Part shown: positions 1-7,974 of the stretch, one piece after another
How the letters are laid out: each line of letters begins with the position of its first letter
Numbering within the stretch: position 1 is the stretch's first letter
Notes under the pieces: model-generated
What the model was told of the DNA's origin: nothing
The model's database searches: none
The model's input: only the letters and a program-made list of their open reading frames with translations
Position numbers and translations under genes: made by a program
Assembly (NCBI GenBank): GCA_938035525.1
Contig: CALHOI010000020.1
Location: 54,602 to 118,601 of the forward strand
From: an uncultured Granulosicoccaceae bacterium
Lineage (GTDB): Bacteria > Pseudomonadota > Gammaproteobacteria > Granulosicoccales > Granulosicoccaceae
Direction: 5' to 3'
Length of the DNA stretch: 64,000 nucleotides

Positions 1-816
1 CGACAAACTGTGACAGGTGCCGCCACCACAAACGTGTCTGCTAACGACCTTGCCTACATTGAAACGTTCGCCACCGTGCTGGCCGATGATGTTATTACCG
101 TTCAGGAAATTGCCACTAGCGCGCCACTGGCTTTATCGGATGACGGCCAAACACTTGTTGTCCAACAACCCGAGGATGTACTTGATTCCGAGGGGCAAAC
201 CAGTGCACTTATTAGAGAACAATTGGGACTGAGTATCGCAGGCGGTGTGAACATAGCCGGGTTCAATATCGATTTAGGCCTCACGCCAAAGTTCTCAGAG
301 TTGCGGGCCGCGAGCCTGAGTGCGGCAATCGGCGATCGCTTCGACGACGAAACCGATACGTTTGAATCCCGCTTTGAAGAAAACGAAGTCGTCGATACGG
401 CTTTTAATATGGACATGGGTGCCAGCATGAACCTGACATCGATTCCAGTAAGGGTTTCTTTGGTTGCGCGTAACATGATCACTGAATCTATAACAACCAG
501 AGAGAACTTTACTTTTGAAACCACACCGCAGCTGATCGTCGGTGGCGCACTATCACTGCCAGCGGTAACGGTTTCCGCTGACCTCGCCTTAAACGAGGCA
601 AAACTGGACAACCTGGATACTCAAATACTGGCTGTTGGCGTAGAAATGGGAGGTCGATTACTTGGACTACGTGCTGGTATTAGCCACGATACCGCTCGAA
701 CCGCCGATGCAACTGCCCTTAGCTTGGGTTTTAGCCTGGGACCAGTGCATATCGGTGGTCGCCTTACTGAAAGAGAATCAGCGCAAGCGGGTGCACAGAT
801 CGCATTTAGCTTTTAG
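1..816 (+). CDS. TraF-like outer-membrane protein (5'-truncated)
   Basis: The reading frame is open to the left edge, so this is the C-terminal part of a longer protein; a GTG at position 10 is probably internal. What is visible is about 270 residues of alternating hydrophobic/polar strands ending in an aromatic C-terminus (IAFSF), the usual end of an outer-membrane beta-barrel. The pattern of long beta-strand segments with glycine-rich turns, such as LSLGFSLGPVHIGGRL near the end, resembles the 'conjugal transfer protein TraF' family (Pfam TraF_2). In free-living proteobacteria this family is common outside any conjugation locus, and nothing next to it here belongs to a conjugation system. 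A symmetric hairpin follows the stop. Family assignment is from sequence feel and is moderate. Confidence 0.6.
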   Translation, partial: RQTVTGAATTNVSANDLAYIETFATVLADDVITVQEIATSAPLALSDDGQTLVVQQPEDVLDSEGQTSALIREQLGLSIAGGVNIAGFNIDLGLTPKFSELRAASLSAAIGDRFDDETDTFESRFEENEVVDTAFNMDMGASMNLTSIPVRVSLVARNMITESITTRENFTFETTPQLIVGGALSLPAVTVSADLALNEAKLDNLDTQILAVGVEMGGRLLGLRAGISHDTARTADATALSLGFSLGPVHIGGRLTERESAQAGAQIAFSF

Positions 817-853
817 GGTGTCAAGTCTTTTAAATTAAAGACAAATTTCTCAT

Positions 854-878
854 CATTGGTTTTAATTAAAAACCAATG
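854..878. terminator. A/T-rich perfect hairpin between convergent genes
   Basis: CATTGGTTTT and AAAACCAATG pair perfectly around a short AATTA loop, between the stop of the TraF-like gene and the stop of the convergent spermidine-synthase-like gene; the hairpin overlaps the latter's TAA. The U-rich inner arm on both strands makes it a plausible bidirectional terminator, although there is no clean T-tract after it. Confidence 0.5.
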
Positions 879-1605
879 CTCTTCTGACAACCCATCTGGC
901 TGCCTGTTTCATTGCCGGTGACAGGTTGCTTTCGTTTAAGTGGGTTAACCATTGACTGGATAACACCGGTCGCTTAAAAAACACACCAATGGTGTTTTCA
1001 TACTCCGGTGAACTCCAGCGGTAGCCTTGTACAAATCCTGAAGCGGCAAACGCAGGTACTGCTGCCAACAGTTCTCCACGGGTAATACAGTTGGCAACGA
1101 GAATTCCCTCGGGGTCTAATATATTGTTTAGATGCTCTAGCCATGGTGCATCCAATGCCTGTATACGCATCGGTTCATTGTTCGAATGACCAAAAAGATC
1201 ATCAATGATCAGATCAAAACGCGCACCTGAATACTGCTTCACCCAACTAATAGCGTCTGCATGTTCAATCTGTACATTGGCTTGTGTCACACCAAACCAT
1301 TTTCTCGCAATGTGTATATGCATGGAGTCTATTTCCACTGCAACGAGAGAATCAAAGTTCAGTAGCGTTTGAAGCTGACGGACACCAGCACCACCACCTA
1401 AACCTAACACCAGAACACGTCGGCATTGAGCTGGTGGCCTGTACAAACATGGCAAGCTCAAACAATCCCAGATGGCACCGGCAAACGGCCTGTCGGGATT
1501 CCATTGAGAATGAAATACACCATTACTGTACAAACGAATAGACTGGCCGGCATTACGCACAGAATAAAGCGTACCTTTTACCGATTTCTCCCACAGCACG
1601 CCCAT
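862..1605 (-). CDS. Spermidine-synthase-family methyltransferase-fold protein
   Basis: A 247-residue protein with a Rossmann-type SAM/dcSAM-binding core: VLVLGLGGGAGVRQL near residues 65-79 is the glycine-rich loop, VAVEID follows as the acidic end of strand 2, and FDLIIDDLFGH near residue 130 is the motif where spermidine synthases carry the catalytic/binding aspartates. It is shorter than SpeE and lacks the usual N-terminal beta-domain, which fits the broad 'spermidine synthase-like' or fused-MFS SpeE-like group whose substrates are mostly unknown. ATG start at 1605 with a weak purine-rich leader. Transcribed divergently from the DUF4403 gene across about 110 bp. Aminopropyl transfer is family inference, not shown. 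Confidence 0.7.
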   Translation of the reverse strand: MGVLWEKSVKGTLYSVRNAGQSIRLYSNGVFHSQWNPDRPFAGAIWDCLSLPCLYRPPAQCRRVLVLGLGGGAGVRQLQTLLNFDSLVAVEIDSMHIHIARKWFGVTQANVQIEHADAISWVKQYSGARFDLIIDDLFGHSNNEPMRIQALDAPWLEHLNNILDPEGILVANCITRGELLAAVPAFAASGFVQGYRWSSPEYENTIGVFFKRPVLSSQWLTHLNESNLSPAMKQAARWVVRRALVFN

Positions 1606-1717
1606 TTACAGATTTTCTCTTGTCGGTAACTATAAGCATTGTAAATCAACCACCAAAAAGCGCACGAATTCAAGCCTAAACCTGTCGTGATCGCACAGTC
1701 TATGGCAGACTTCGTAC

Positions 1718-3217
1718 ATGAGATCGCAGTCCCCACACCGTGCCATCGGCACGCTACTGTTTGCCAGCTTGCTCGCTATGGCTTGCACCGAAAAAGCACC
1801 GGAGCATAGTCAATTATCCAAGCCGCCACCACCGGCAACACAAATGGCGTCAAACACCCAGATTCACCAAAGCAGGCTTAGCACCAGAGCGCGAATAGCC
1901 TATAGCGACCTAACTGAGCTGGCCCAAGAAGCTGTTCCGGCCGAGCACACCGATACCGGCAAACAGAAAATCTGTAAAAAAGTACTGGGCTTAAAACTAT
2001 GTGGTAACGCGCGATGGAACTACACCGTATTAAGAGAGGGTGACATTCAGATTAGCGGTAACAACGACTTTATTGCCATTAATTTGCCAATGCGGTTTTT
2101 CGGTGATGCGGGCATTGGCGGTGACGTGGCAAAAGTGCTTAATATCAATGCCATGAAATTTGATGGCGCGATGCAAGCGCAAGTGCTACTGAAACTGGAT
2201 TTACAGGAAAACTGGTGCCCGACGATTACATCTGACGTTAGCTACCAGTGGACCAGCGCACCCAAACTGGAGTGGGCTGCCGGTATCGACATCAACCTTG
2301 AAGACAGATTAGACAAAGCGATTAAAAAACAGCTGGCCAATTTGCAAGCCAAAGCAACTGAGGCAATCGATTGCGAACAGGTACGCCAGTCTATACAAGC
2401 CCAATGGACACAGCACAGCATTCCACTGGACCTGCCTGGCAATGAAACCATGTATTTGAATATCGAGCCCGAAGGGTTTTCATTCTCGGGTATCAGAACT
2501 GAAGCCGACAAACTCGGGCTGGCGTTTTCACTTGATGCTAAAACCAGTGTACAGAATCAAGCTCTGCCTAAAGAGGCTCTGACCCTACCCGCTTTGGCCC
2601 GCTCTGAGTATCAGCCAGGGCATACGACTTTCAATATTTTAGTGCGAGCAGGCTATGACCAGCTTCAGTCAATTGCAGCAGAACAAATACAGGGTAAAAC
2701 GTTTTCAGAATCCAGCCCTGCCGGGGATGTTAGTGTCACCATTGATATGTTGCAGTTATCAGGCAACCCCGATGGGGTCACTGTCGAGCTTGGATTTCGA
2801 GCCAGGTTGCCAGGCAAGAAACTCGAAACACCGGGCAATGTTTACCTAACAGCCACTCCGGTGCTCGATGCATTTAGTCAAACCGTGAAATTAACTGACA
2901 TCTCGTTATCCAATGTGCTGGACAGTAAGTTGTGGACAGCGTTAGCCAAAGTATTTGAAGGTCAGATTATTGAGCAGATTCAAGACAACGCGGTATTCGC
3001 ACTTGGACCTAAATTAAGCCAAGTGGCATCGATGCTTGAGACTCAACTGGCTGACCCTGCACGCACAGGTGGTCTGCAAATTGATTCACCAAAGGTTGAA
3101 GTGGTTTTGCAAAGCTTGATTCCAGAGCAAGAAAATCTGGCCGCCTTACTCAAAGTAGAAACGCAGCTGGATGTAGACGTGCCAATTAAAACCCTGTATC
3201 AATCCAGCCGCAAGTAA
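1718..3217 (+). CDS. DUF4403-family lipoprotein
   Basis: A 499-residue protein with a lipoprotein signal peptide ending in the lipobox LAMAC at residues 20-24, so a lipid-anchored envelope protein. The mature part has the DUF4403 pattern: two related halves rich in beta strands, with NYTVLREGDIQISG near residue 105 and a repeat-like second half starting about residue 300 (HTTFNILVRAGYDQLQSIAA). Two cysteines flank a short KVLGLKLC segment near residue 90. DUF4403 proteins have a tubular lipid-binding-like (SMP/BPI-like) character in some predictions, but no function is established. It is followed by a perfect 15-bp tandem duplication and then a convergent gene. Confidence 0.75.
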   Translation: MRSQSPHRAIGTLLFASLLAMACTEKAPEHSQLSKPPPPATQMASNTQIHQSRLSTRARIAYSDLTELAQEAVPAEHTDTGKQKICKKVLGLKLCGNARWNYTVLREGDIQISGNNDFIAINLPMRFFGDAGIGGDVAKVLNINAMKFDGAMQAQVLLKLDLQENWCPTITSDVSYQWTSAPKLEWAAGIDINLEDRLDKAIKKQLANLQAKATEAIDCEQVRQSIQAQWTQHSIPLDLPGNETMYLNIEPEGFSFSGIRTEADKLGLAFSLDAKTSVQNQALPKEALTLPALARSEYQPGHTTFNILVRAGYDQLQSIAAEQIQGKTFSESSPAGDVSVTIDMLQLSGNPDGVTVELGFRARLPGKKLETPGNVYLTATPVLDAFSQTVKLTDISLSNVLDSKLWTALAKVFEGQIIEQIQDNAVFALGPKLSQVASMLETQLADPARTGGLQIDSPKVEVVLQSLIPEQENLAALLKVETQLDVDVPIKTLYQSSRK

Positions 3218-3230
3218 ACCAAGCCTCAGC

Positions 3231-3260
3231 TAAGTTAAGACCGGCTAAGTTAAGACCGGC
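3231..3260. repeat. 15-bp perfect tandem duplication
   Basis: TAAGTTAAGACCGGC occurs twice in a row, followed by a degenerate third start (TAAAAGTTAAG). It lies between two convergent genes (stops at 3217 and 3267). There is no inverted symmetry, so it is not an obvious terminator. Confidence 0.9.
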
Positions 3261-3266
3261 TAAAAG

Positions 3267-3764
3267 TTAAGTCGATGTATCGCTTGGTTTGCGATTAATA
3301 ATAACTAGCACTAAGCCAAGTATCAGCACAGACACCGCCGCCTTGAACAAGCTGCCGCCATCACTTTGCCCCTGGTGCAAAACCTCGATACCCAGCGGAG
3401 AAAACAGATGGAAAAACACAGCGCCTGACATAACCATGGCGGCCATAAGTCCACCGATTTGATGCCATCGCCGTCTAAGCGGTTCAAACAACTTGCCTGA
3501 AGAACGGTTTTTAATCCACAGCACGATGGGCGTTAGCAATATTAATGACGTGAGTAATTCGAACCCACCGACAACATAAGAACCCACATTGCTAAACAAG
3601 TTACCAACAGTGTCGCCCAAAAACGTACCCAGCCAACCACCGATGGTGCCAAAGATATGTTGCGTATCTGGGTGAAGGGTAAATTTATACGGCAATGAAC
3701 CCAGGAAGATGTAGCAAATCCAGAGCACAATCAACCAAGAAACAACGGGTATGACTTTATTCAT
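3267..3764 (-). CDS. Four-helix inner-membrane protein, unknown function
   Basis: A 165-residue integral membrane protein with hydrophobic segments near residues 5-25, 62-85, 105-125 and 138-158. The first loop is amphipathic and glycine-rich (GGWLGTFLGDTVGNLF). I do not recognise a named family. The start ATG overlaps the TGA stop of the upstream TerB-like gene in an ATGA arrangement (3761-3764), so the two are translationally coupled and probably work together at the membrane. Confidence 0.7.
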   Translation of the reverse strand: MNKVIPVVSWLIVLWICYIFLGSLPYKFTLHPDTQHIFGTIGGWLGTFLGDTVGNLFSNVGSYVVGGFELLTSLILLTPIVLWIKNRSSGKLFEPLRRRWHQIGGLMAAMVMSGAVFFHLFSPLGIEVLHQGQSDGGSLFKAAVSVLILGLVLVIINRKPSDTST

Positions 3765-4207
3765 GATTCTATTACTCTTAGTTTTGCCTGAATAAATGCG
3801 CTGTGGCGCACATGGAGTAAGTCGCTTAGCTTACGGATAGTGTAATCTTCATAGTGATCAATGTCACCATCGGCAGCCGCAACCCGCCACATTTGTTCGA
3901 TTAGTACGACTTTTTGTTCCTGTTCAAACTGTTCATTGATTAAGCGAACATGCTCATGCAAAGACACAGCGTTGTCCGCTTCAGCAATCGCCGTATCAAC
4001 CAACGTTTTAATCTCTTCGTCTGGCAAAGTGGAAGAGCGCTGCAACGCGGTGACAATTGATTCTATCTCGACAGGCTCCAGTTGATGGTCGCTGCGCGCA
4101 ATTTCAACTAAAAGAGATGCGCTGACTCTCTCGATATCAGCCTGCATGGTTTCAGCATCCGGCGATTGTGAAGTGGATGCGAGTCTATTTATCCAATTGC
4201 TAAACAT
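3761..4207 (-). CDS. TerB-like (tellurite-resistance TerB fold) protein
   Basis: A 148-residue, mostly alpha-helical acidic protein. Residues from about 30 on look like a TerB/DjlA N-terminal domain: ASLLVEIARSDHQLEPVEI is the first metal-binding-like helix-loop and MWRVAAADGDIDHYEDYTIR the second, each with acidic residues that in TerB proteins form a metal site. I start it at ATG 4207 (MFSNWINRL) because the 10 residues that a longer reading would add are encoded by a perfect 15-bp tandem repeat and look like non-coding sequence. Coupled to the downstream membrane gene by ATGA overlap. Tellurite resistance itself should not be assumed; TerB domains act in many membrane-stress contexts. Confidence 0.75.
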   Translation of the reverse strand: MFSNWINRLASTSQSPDAETMQADIERVSASLLVEIARSDHQLEPVEIESIVTALQRSSTLPDEEIKTLVDTAIAEADNAVSLHEHVRLINEQFEQEQKVVLIEQMWRVAAADGDIDHYEDYTIRKLSDLLHVRHSAFIQAKLRVIES

Positions 4208-4211
4208 AATA

Positions 4212-4241
4212 ATTAAACACAATAATATTAAACACAATAAT
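4212..4241. repeat. 15-bp perfect tandem duplication upstream of the TerB-like gene
   Basis: ATTAAACACAATAAT is repeated exactly twice, ending 5 bp before the chosen TerB-like start codon (on the minus strand). It is A/T-rich and sits in the 50-bp interval between this gene and the YdjM-family gene, so it forms most of the leader in front of the TerB-like gene. Confidence 0.9.
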
Positions 4242-4257
4242 ACGTTGCGACCCGCGG

Positions 4258-5295
4258 CTACGGCAGCACGTTAATATGCTCGTCCCAGGTTCTTCGCACA
4301 ATTGCTCGCATGCGATCTGTGTTGATTTCTAACGGCAGTTGCTGGCTCTGTTGTGGTTCAAAACCTGACTCACCTAAATGTCCAACACTAAAACGAAACA
4401 CATAGCTCGATTCAATTCCCATCCTCAAGTCATTGATTATCAATTGCTCGTTAACCTGGCTTGCTGAAATCTTACCGCCAGTAAACCAGTCCATTCTGGC
4501 AATAGGCCAGTGGTCTGAGTACTGATCTATCATATCGCTGTTACGGTTGTACTGTACAAATTCAACGTGCTGATCTTCATCTAACAGCGAGTAAAAACCC
4601 TCGTAATAGGTGCCTTTATCGATAGACACCAGTCGCCACAGCAACGAAAAAGGCGTGGGTGCAACCAGAACGTTCTCGGTACTCATATTCTGCTGCTGCA
4701 ATGATGCGTGAGTTATTGCACTCACGCTACTTTGTAAGACCAGCGTTAAAACCAAATAGGCCGTACTCACTACCAGCCCAGCAATCACAGCCCCCTGCGC
4801 TCGGTGACGGGATCGGAACGCAACCAGCAATGCAATGAGCAAAGGTACTGTGTACAACGGGTCAATAATAAATATCGACCCGATAGCCGTCGGTTCGATA
4901 TTCAGTGGCCAGAATAGTTGCGTACCATAAATGGTGAAGCCATCTAATACAGCGTGGGTAATCAACACCAGAAACACGCACAGCAACCACTGTGCATAAG
5001 ATGGCGCAGACGAGCGCAAATTGTCCACGGCGCTTGCGCTTAACCACCTATCGGGATAGCACCGTTTAAATAACCAAGCAATGGGAATGCTTGCCAAACT
5101 CAACACAAAAAGGGAGTGGCTCCAGCTTCTGTGGAAAGTGAAGCTGGCTACCGCATCGCTGTAATGCACCAGCACATCCATGTCGGGCAAGGTTCCCAAC
5201 AGTCCTCCAACCAGCATGGCACGCGGACCAAGCTTGCTTCCAAGCGTTGCCTGCGCAACGGCAGCACCCAACGCAAATTGTGACAGCGAATCCAC
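4258..5295 (-). CDS. YdjM-family membrane protein ('metal-dependent hydrolase')
   Basis: A 345-residue polytopic membrane protein. The N-terminus has the YdjM/LexA-binding inner-membrane family pattern: GGLLGTLPDMDVL near residues 30-42, then FHRSWSHSLF near residue 56, and a further ITHAVLDGFTIYGTQLFWP near residue 113, supplying the conserved D, H and H-x-x-x-D residues proposed to bind metal. Four to five transmembrane segments follow, then a soluble C-terminal domain of about 130 residues. The annotation as hydrolase is by homology only. ATG at 5295; upstream lies a 14-bp tandem array. Confidence 0.8.
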   Translation of the reverse strand: MDSLSQFALGAAVAQATLGSKLGPRAMLVGGLLGTLPDMDVLVHYSDAVASFTFHRSWSHSLFVLSLASIPIAWLFKRCYPDRWLSASAVDNLRSSAPSYAQWLLCVFLVLITHAVLDGFTIYGTQLFWPLNIEPTAIGSIFIIDPLYTVPLLIALLVAFRSRHRAQGAVIAGLVVSTAYLVLTLVLQSSVSAITHASLQQQNMSTENVLVAPTPFSLLWRLVSIDKGTYYEGFYSLLDEDQHVEFVQYNRNSDMIDQYSDHWPIARMDWFTGGKISASQVNEQLIINDLRMGIESSYVFRFSVGHLGESGFEPQQSQQLPLEINTDRMRAIVRRTWDEHINVLP

Positions 5296-5378
5296 TGCAG
5301 AATTTATAGTTTATTCAAGAAAAAGGAACACCTAGTGTCCACAGTATACGGCACAAATGTCATTGCACCGATGAACTA

Positions 5379-5434
5379 GCGCTGAACTAGTAGCGCTGAA
5401 CTAGTAGCGCTGAACTACCAGCGCTGAACTACTA
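5379..5434. repeat. 14-bp tandem array, four copies
   Basis: Four consecutive units of GCGCTGAACTAGTA, the last two with one or two changes (ACTACCA, ACTACTA), with partial units at both ends (ATGAACTA before, GCGCC after). Each junction creates the palindrome AGCGCT. It lies in the intergenic space between the YdjM-family gene and the metallopeptidase-like lipoprotein gene, both on the minus strand. No spacers, so not a CRISPR. Confidence 0.95.
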
Positions 5435-5450
5435 GCGCCAATAACAGTAA

Positions 5451-6845
5451 CTATTTTGGGCTTTGCGGGTGAACCGGCGACTCCACACGAATTTTTTCTC
5501 TGAACAACTCTGCAGACTCAGTTGAACGAGTGCTGTCGACGGAACGCGTATCGGGTTGTGACGCAGCAATAGATACCGGTGTCTGATTGTCGCACCAATG
5601 AACACCAGGATTCATGGGTTCGGCATCACTTAGCGTATTGTCAAGATAACTGACCATACCCGCACTCATGTTCACGACCAAATCGGTTGCCAATCGAGCA
5701 CGTGGATTAACCAGCGGGTCGGCCAGGCGGTTGCGTTGCCCCCAGCCCACCAGTAAATCGTTACAAGTGTAGTTAGTGTCATCAACGGGTTTATTGGTAA
5801 AACCGACATTAACAATAGAGTCATAGTAGTAGGCCATAACCACACCTTCTACCAATTGCGCCAAGTCTTCTCGCGGTGTGGAGTAGCTATACATCTGAAT
5901 GGCGCCATCGGTTGACATAAACTGACCCAACTGCGCAGGGGTTGCCGCATTTTGAGCATCTGTCGCAGTCTCTCCCTGATACATCACCTGACCAAAGCTT
6001 TGGAGCTCTGTACCGGTTAGCGGAAACTGTGCATACAATGCTGGGGATAACCAATGATCAGAGATGCTTCTTACCGCGTCCCAAGCCGACAAACTGGTAT
6101 CCAACGTCGCTATTTGTGGACGAGGCATAAAGTCGGTTGCATGCGCAAGCTCATGAAACAACAAGCGCATTAGCGGTAGTCGCAAGTCTTCGAATGGACG
6201 CACTGACGCGTCTTCCAAGCTGTAGTAAGGCCACAGCGATTGACCATCAGCGCCAGCAATGCGGCGTAAGAACCAAAACTGTAAATCAGCACCGAAATCG
6301 GAGCGAAAATCTTCCTGCAAGGAAACACTGCCTTTTTCATCGACTGATGACCAAAGATAAATTGGGTCGATTTGAATAGCGCCGGTTAATGCTGTGTAAA
6401 AGGACGGGCGCACCTCACTGCCAATTAAAATGGCAGTGGTAGAAGAGAACATGTTTAATAAGTCATCAGGCGCTGTGCGCACAACAGCTTCAAAACGTTC
6501 TCCCATCCAATCATGGGTAACAAGCACCCGATCCATGATTTGATCGATGGTGGGCTGATTAACACCATCACCAATAAACGGAAGCGTTGTTAGTGCGCAT
6601 GATTCAGCGGCTGTACTAATGAGAATACATTGCTTGAGGACCGAACCATGGGGACTGTTGGCCCGATAAGGATATACGAATTCGGTACCGCGGACTTCAA
6701 ACGTGTCGCCACCTGTACCGGGATCAATCGCAATACCGCCAGTACCACCACCAACGATTGCCTGATCGTCGTCGCGCTCACTGCAGGCACCCAATACAAG
6801 TGTCAGTACAACCGTTGATACAACTTTGCCGACAGAGAACTTCAT
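5451..6845 (-). CDS. Lipoprotein with HExxH zinc-metallopeptidase-like motif
   Basis: A 464-residue protein starting at ATG 6845 (MKFSVGKVV), preceded by an AAGGG Shine-Dalgarno; the longer frame would run into the preceding gene. The signal peptide ends in the lipobox LVLGAC. A Gly-rich linker follows. At about residue 231 there is HELAHATDF, a canonical HExxH zinc motif, with acidic candidates for a third ligand downstream. Cysteines near the C-terminus may form disulfides. I do not recognise the peptidase family. It is the last gene of an operon with an OmpA-family protein and a repeat-bearing surface protein, suggesting a role in processing or anchoring envelope proteins; that is inference. 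Confidence 0.7.
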   Translation of the reverse strand: MKFSVGKVVSTVVLTLVLGACSERDDDQAIVGGGTGGIAIDPGTGGDTFEVRGTEFVYPYRANSPHGSVLKQCILISTAAESCALTTLPFIGDGVNQPTIDQIMDRVLVTHDWMGERFEAVVRTAPDDLLNMFSSTTAILIGSEVRPSFYTALTGAIQIDPIYLWSSVDEKGSVSLQEDFRSDFGADLQFWFLRRIAGADGQSLWPYYSLEDASVRPFEDLRLPLMRLLFHELAHATDFMPRPQIATLDTSLSAWDAVRSISDHWLSPALYAQFPLTGTELQSFGQVMYQGETATDAQNAATPAQLGQFMSTDGAIQMYSYSTPREDLAQLVEGVVMAYYYDSIVNVGFTNKPVDDTNYTCNDLLVGWGQRNRLADPLVNPRARLATDLVVNMSAGMVSYLDNTLSDAEPMNPGVHWCDNQTPVSIAASQPDTRSVDSTRSTESAELFREKIRVESPVHPQSPK

Positions 6846-6873
6846 TCGCAACCCTTCACTTGCAATCCAAGCG

Positions 6874-7974
6874 TTATTTAATGCGAATGTCTGCCCTTCT
6901 GTTGCTGGCACGACCTTCGACTGTGTTATTCGAAGCTACCGGTCTTGTCTCACCGAATCCTCGCACGCTTAAGCGTGTTCTGCTAATGCCTTTGGATTCC
7001 AGGTATCGCCGAACACTTTCAGCACGCCTCAAAGACAACGCCTGATTATAACGTTCCGATGCTATCCAGTCTGTATGTCCTTCCAAACTGACAGAAACAT
7101 CCGATTCGGCCAATGCAGTAGCAAGCTTATCAAGCTTACTAGCGGCTAGAGGCGTGATTTCTGAGCGGTCGAAGTCAAAATTGACCGTAGTCACACTCGC
7201 TAAATCAGCGCTTTTTGGCGTTACAGTTTTAACTGGTTCAACTTTTTCGGTCTCTGGCACGCTCGCACCGCGTGTGCTGGCAGCGATAGGCGCGGCACTG
7301 CGAACCTTGCCAAACCGCTTCAGCACACTGATAGATGCATAGTGCATATCTGTGTCAAGGGCTCGGTATTCGCCACGCAAAGCAAAGCCATTACTAAAAC
7401 CGTATTCAGCCCCAAGCCCCAAAGCCAGATGGACTTTATTTTTTACGGTGTGATCTAACTCTGAGTCAGCGAAAACGGTACCCAGACCCACACGAGTGAA
7501 CAGCGATAAACCTTCTCGCGTACCCATTCCAGAGCCCGTTTTGTTCGCAGTCAGCCGGCTACGACTATTGAACAAATAAGCGATGCCACTAAGGCCAAAT
7601 ACCTGATAGTCAACGGTGCCAACGTCCTCGCCTAAAAATGAAATGCCGGCTGACCCAAAGTCACCATAGTAAGCTTCTGCCGATAATCGACTGGTAAAAT
7701 CATAACCGGCAGTTATGTGGAAACCGCTATCACTGTCGTCGCTGACTGCAAGACTCTCGTTAGGGACTTTCGGTTCAAGCTGTGTTGCACCCACGCCCAC
7801 ACCCACATACGCTCGAGGGGTAAATTCAAGTGATCTATCGTCGGCTCTGGCAGCCATTAACAAAGCCGCACAACACAAAGCGCTTAAACTGAAAATTGCC
7901 AGGGCTCGCCCGGAACGCTTGCTTTTATGCTTTGTTTGGCAACGGAGCGTTTGACTGCGGTTAAATAGTGTCAT
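6874..7974 (-). CDS. OmpA-family outer-membrane protein
   Basis: About 366 residues: N-terminal signal region with a long positively charged start, an eight-strand OmpA-like barrel roughly residues 50-220 (RAYVGVGVGATQL opening strand), a proline/lysine linker, and a C-terminal OmpA/MotB peptidoglycan-binding domain from about residue 262 (NFDFDRSEITP, then LEGHTDWIASERYN, ending RASNRRADIRIK). The conserved D and R that hold meso-diaminopimelate are present in those motifs. ATG 7974 shares one base with the stop of the upstream gene (TGATG), so translation is coupled. It probably ties the outer membrane to peptidoglycan and may support the surface protein encoded just upstream. Confidence 0.9.
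   Translation of the reverse strand: MTLFNRSQTLRCQTKHKSKRSGRALAIFSLSALCCAALLMAARADDRSLEFTPRAYVGVGVGATQLEPKVPNESLAVSDDSDSGFHITAGYDFTSRLSAEAYYGDFGSAGISFLGEDVGTVDYQVFGLSGIAYLFNSRSRLTANKTGSGMGTREGLSLFTRVGLGTVFADSELDHTVKNKVHLALGLGAEYGFSNGFALRGEYRALDTDMHYASISVLKRFGKVRSAAPIAASTRGASVPETEKVEPVKTVTPKSADLASVTTVNFDFDRSEITPLAASKLDKLATALAESDVSVSLEGHTDWIASERYNQALSLRRAESVRRYLESKGISRTRLSVRGFGETRPVASNNTVEGRASNRRADIRIK

Noticed and set aside
1..816. Evidence for a conjugative element (TraF-like here, TraK-like at 47159)
   Set aside because: The two are 46 kb apart, alone, and both families are common outside conjugation systems.
5379..5434. Possible CRISPR or attachment-site array
   Set aside because: Units are contiguous 14-mers with no spacers and no cas, integrase or phage genes nearby.
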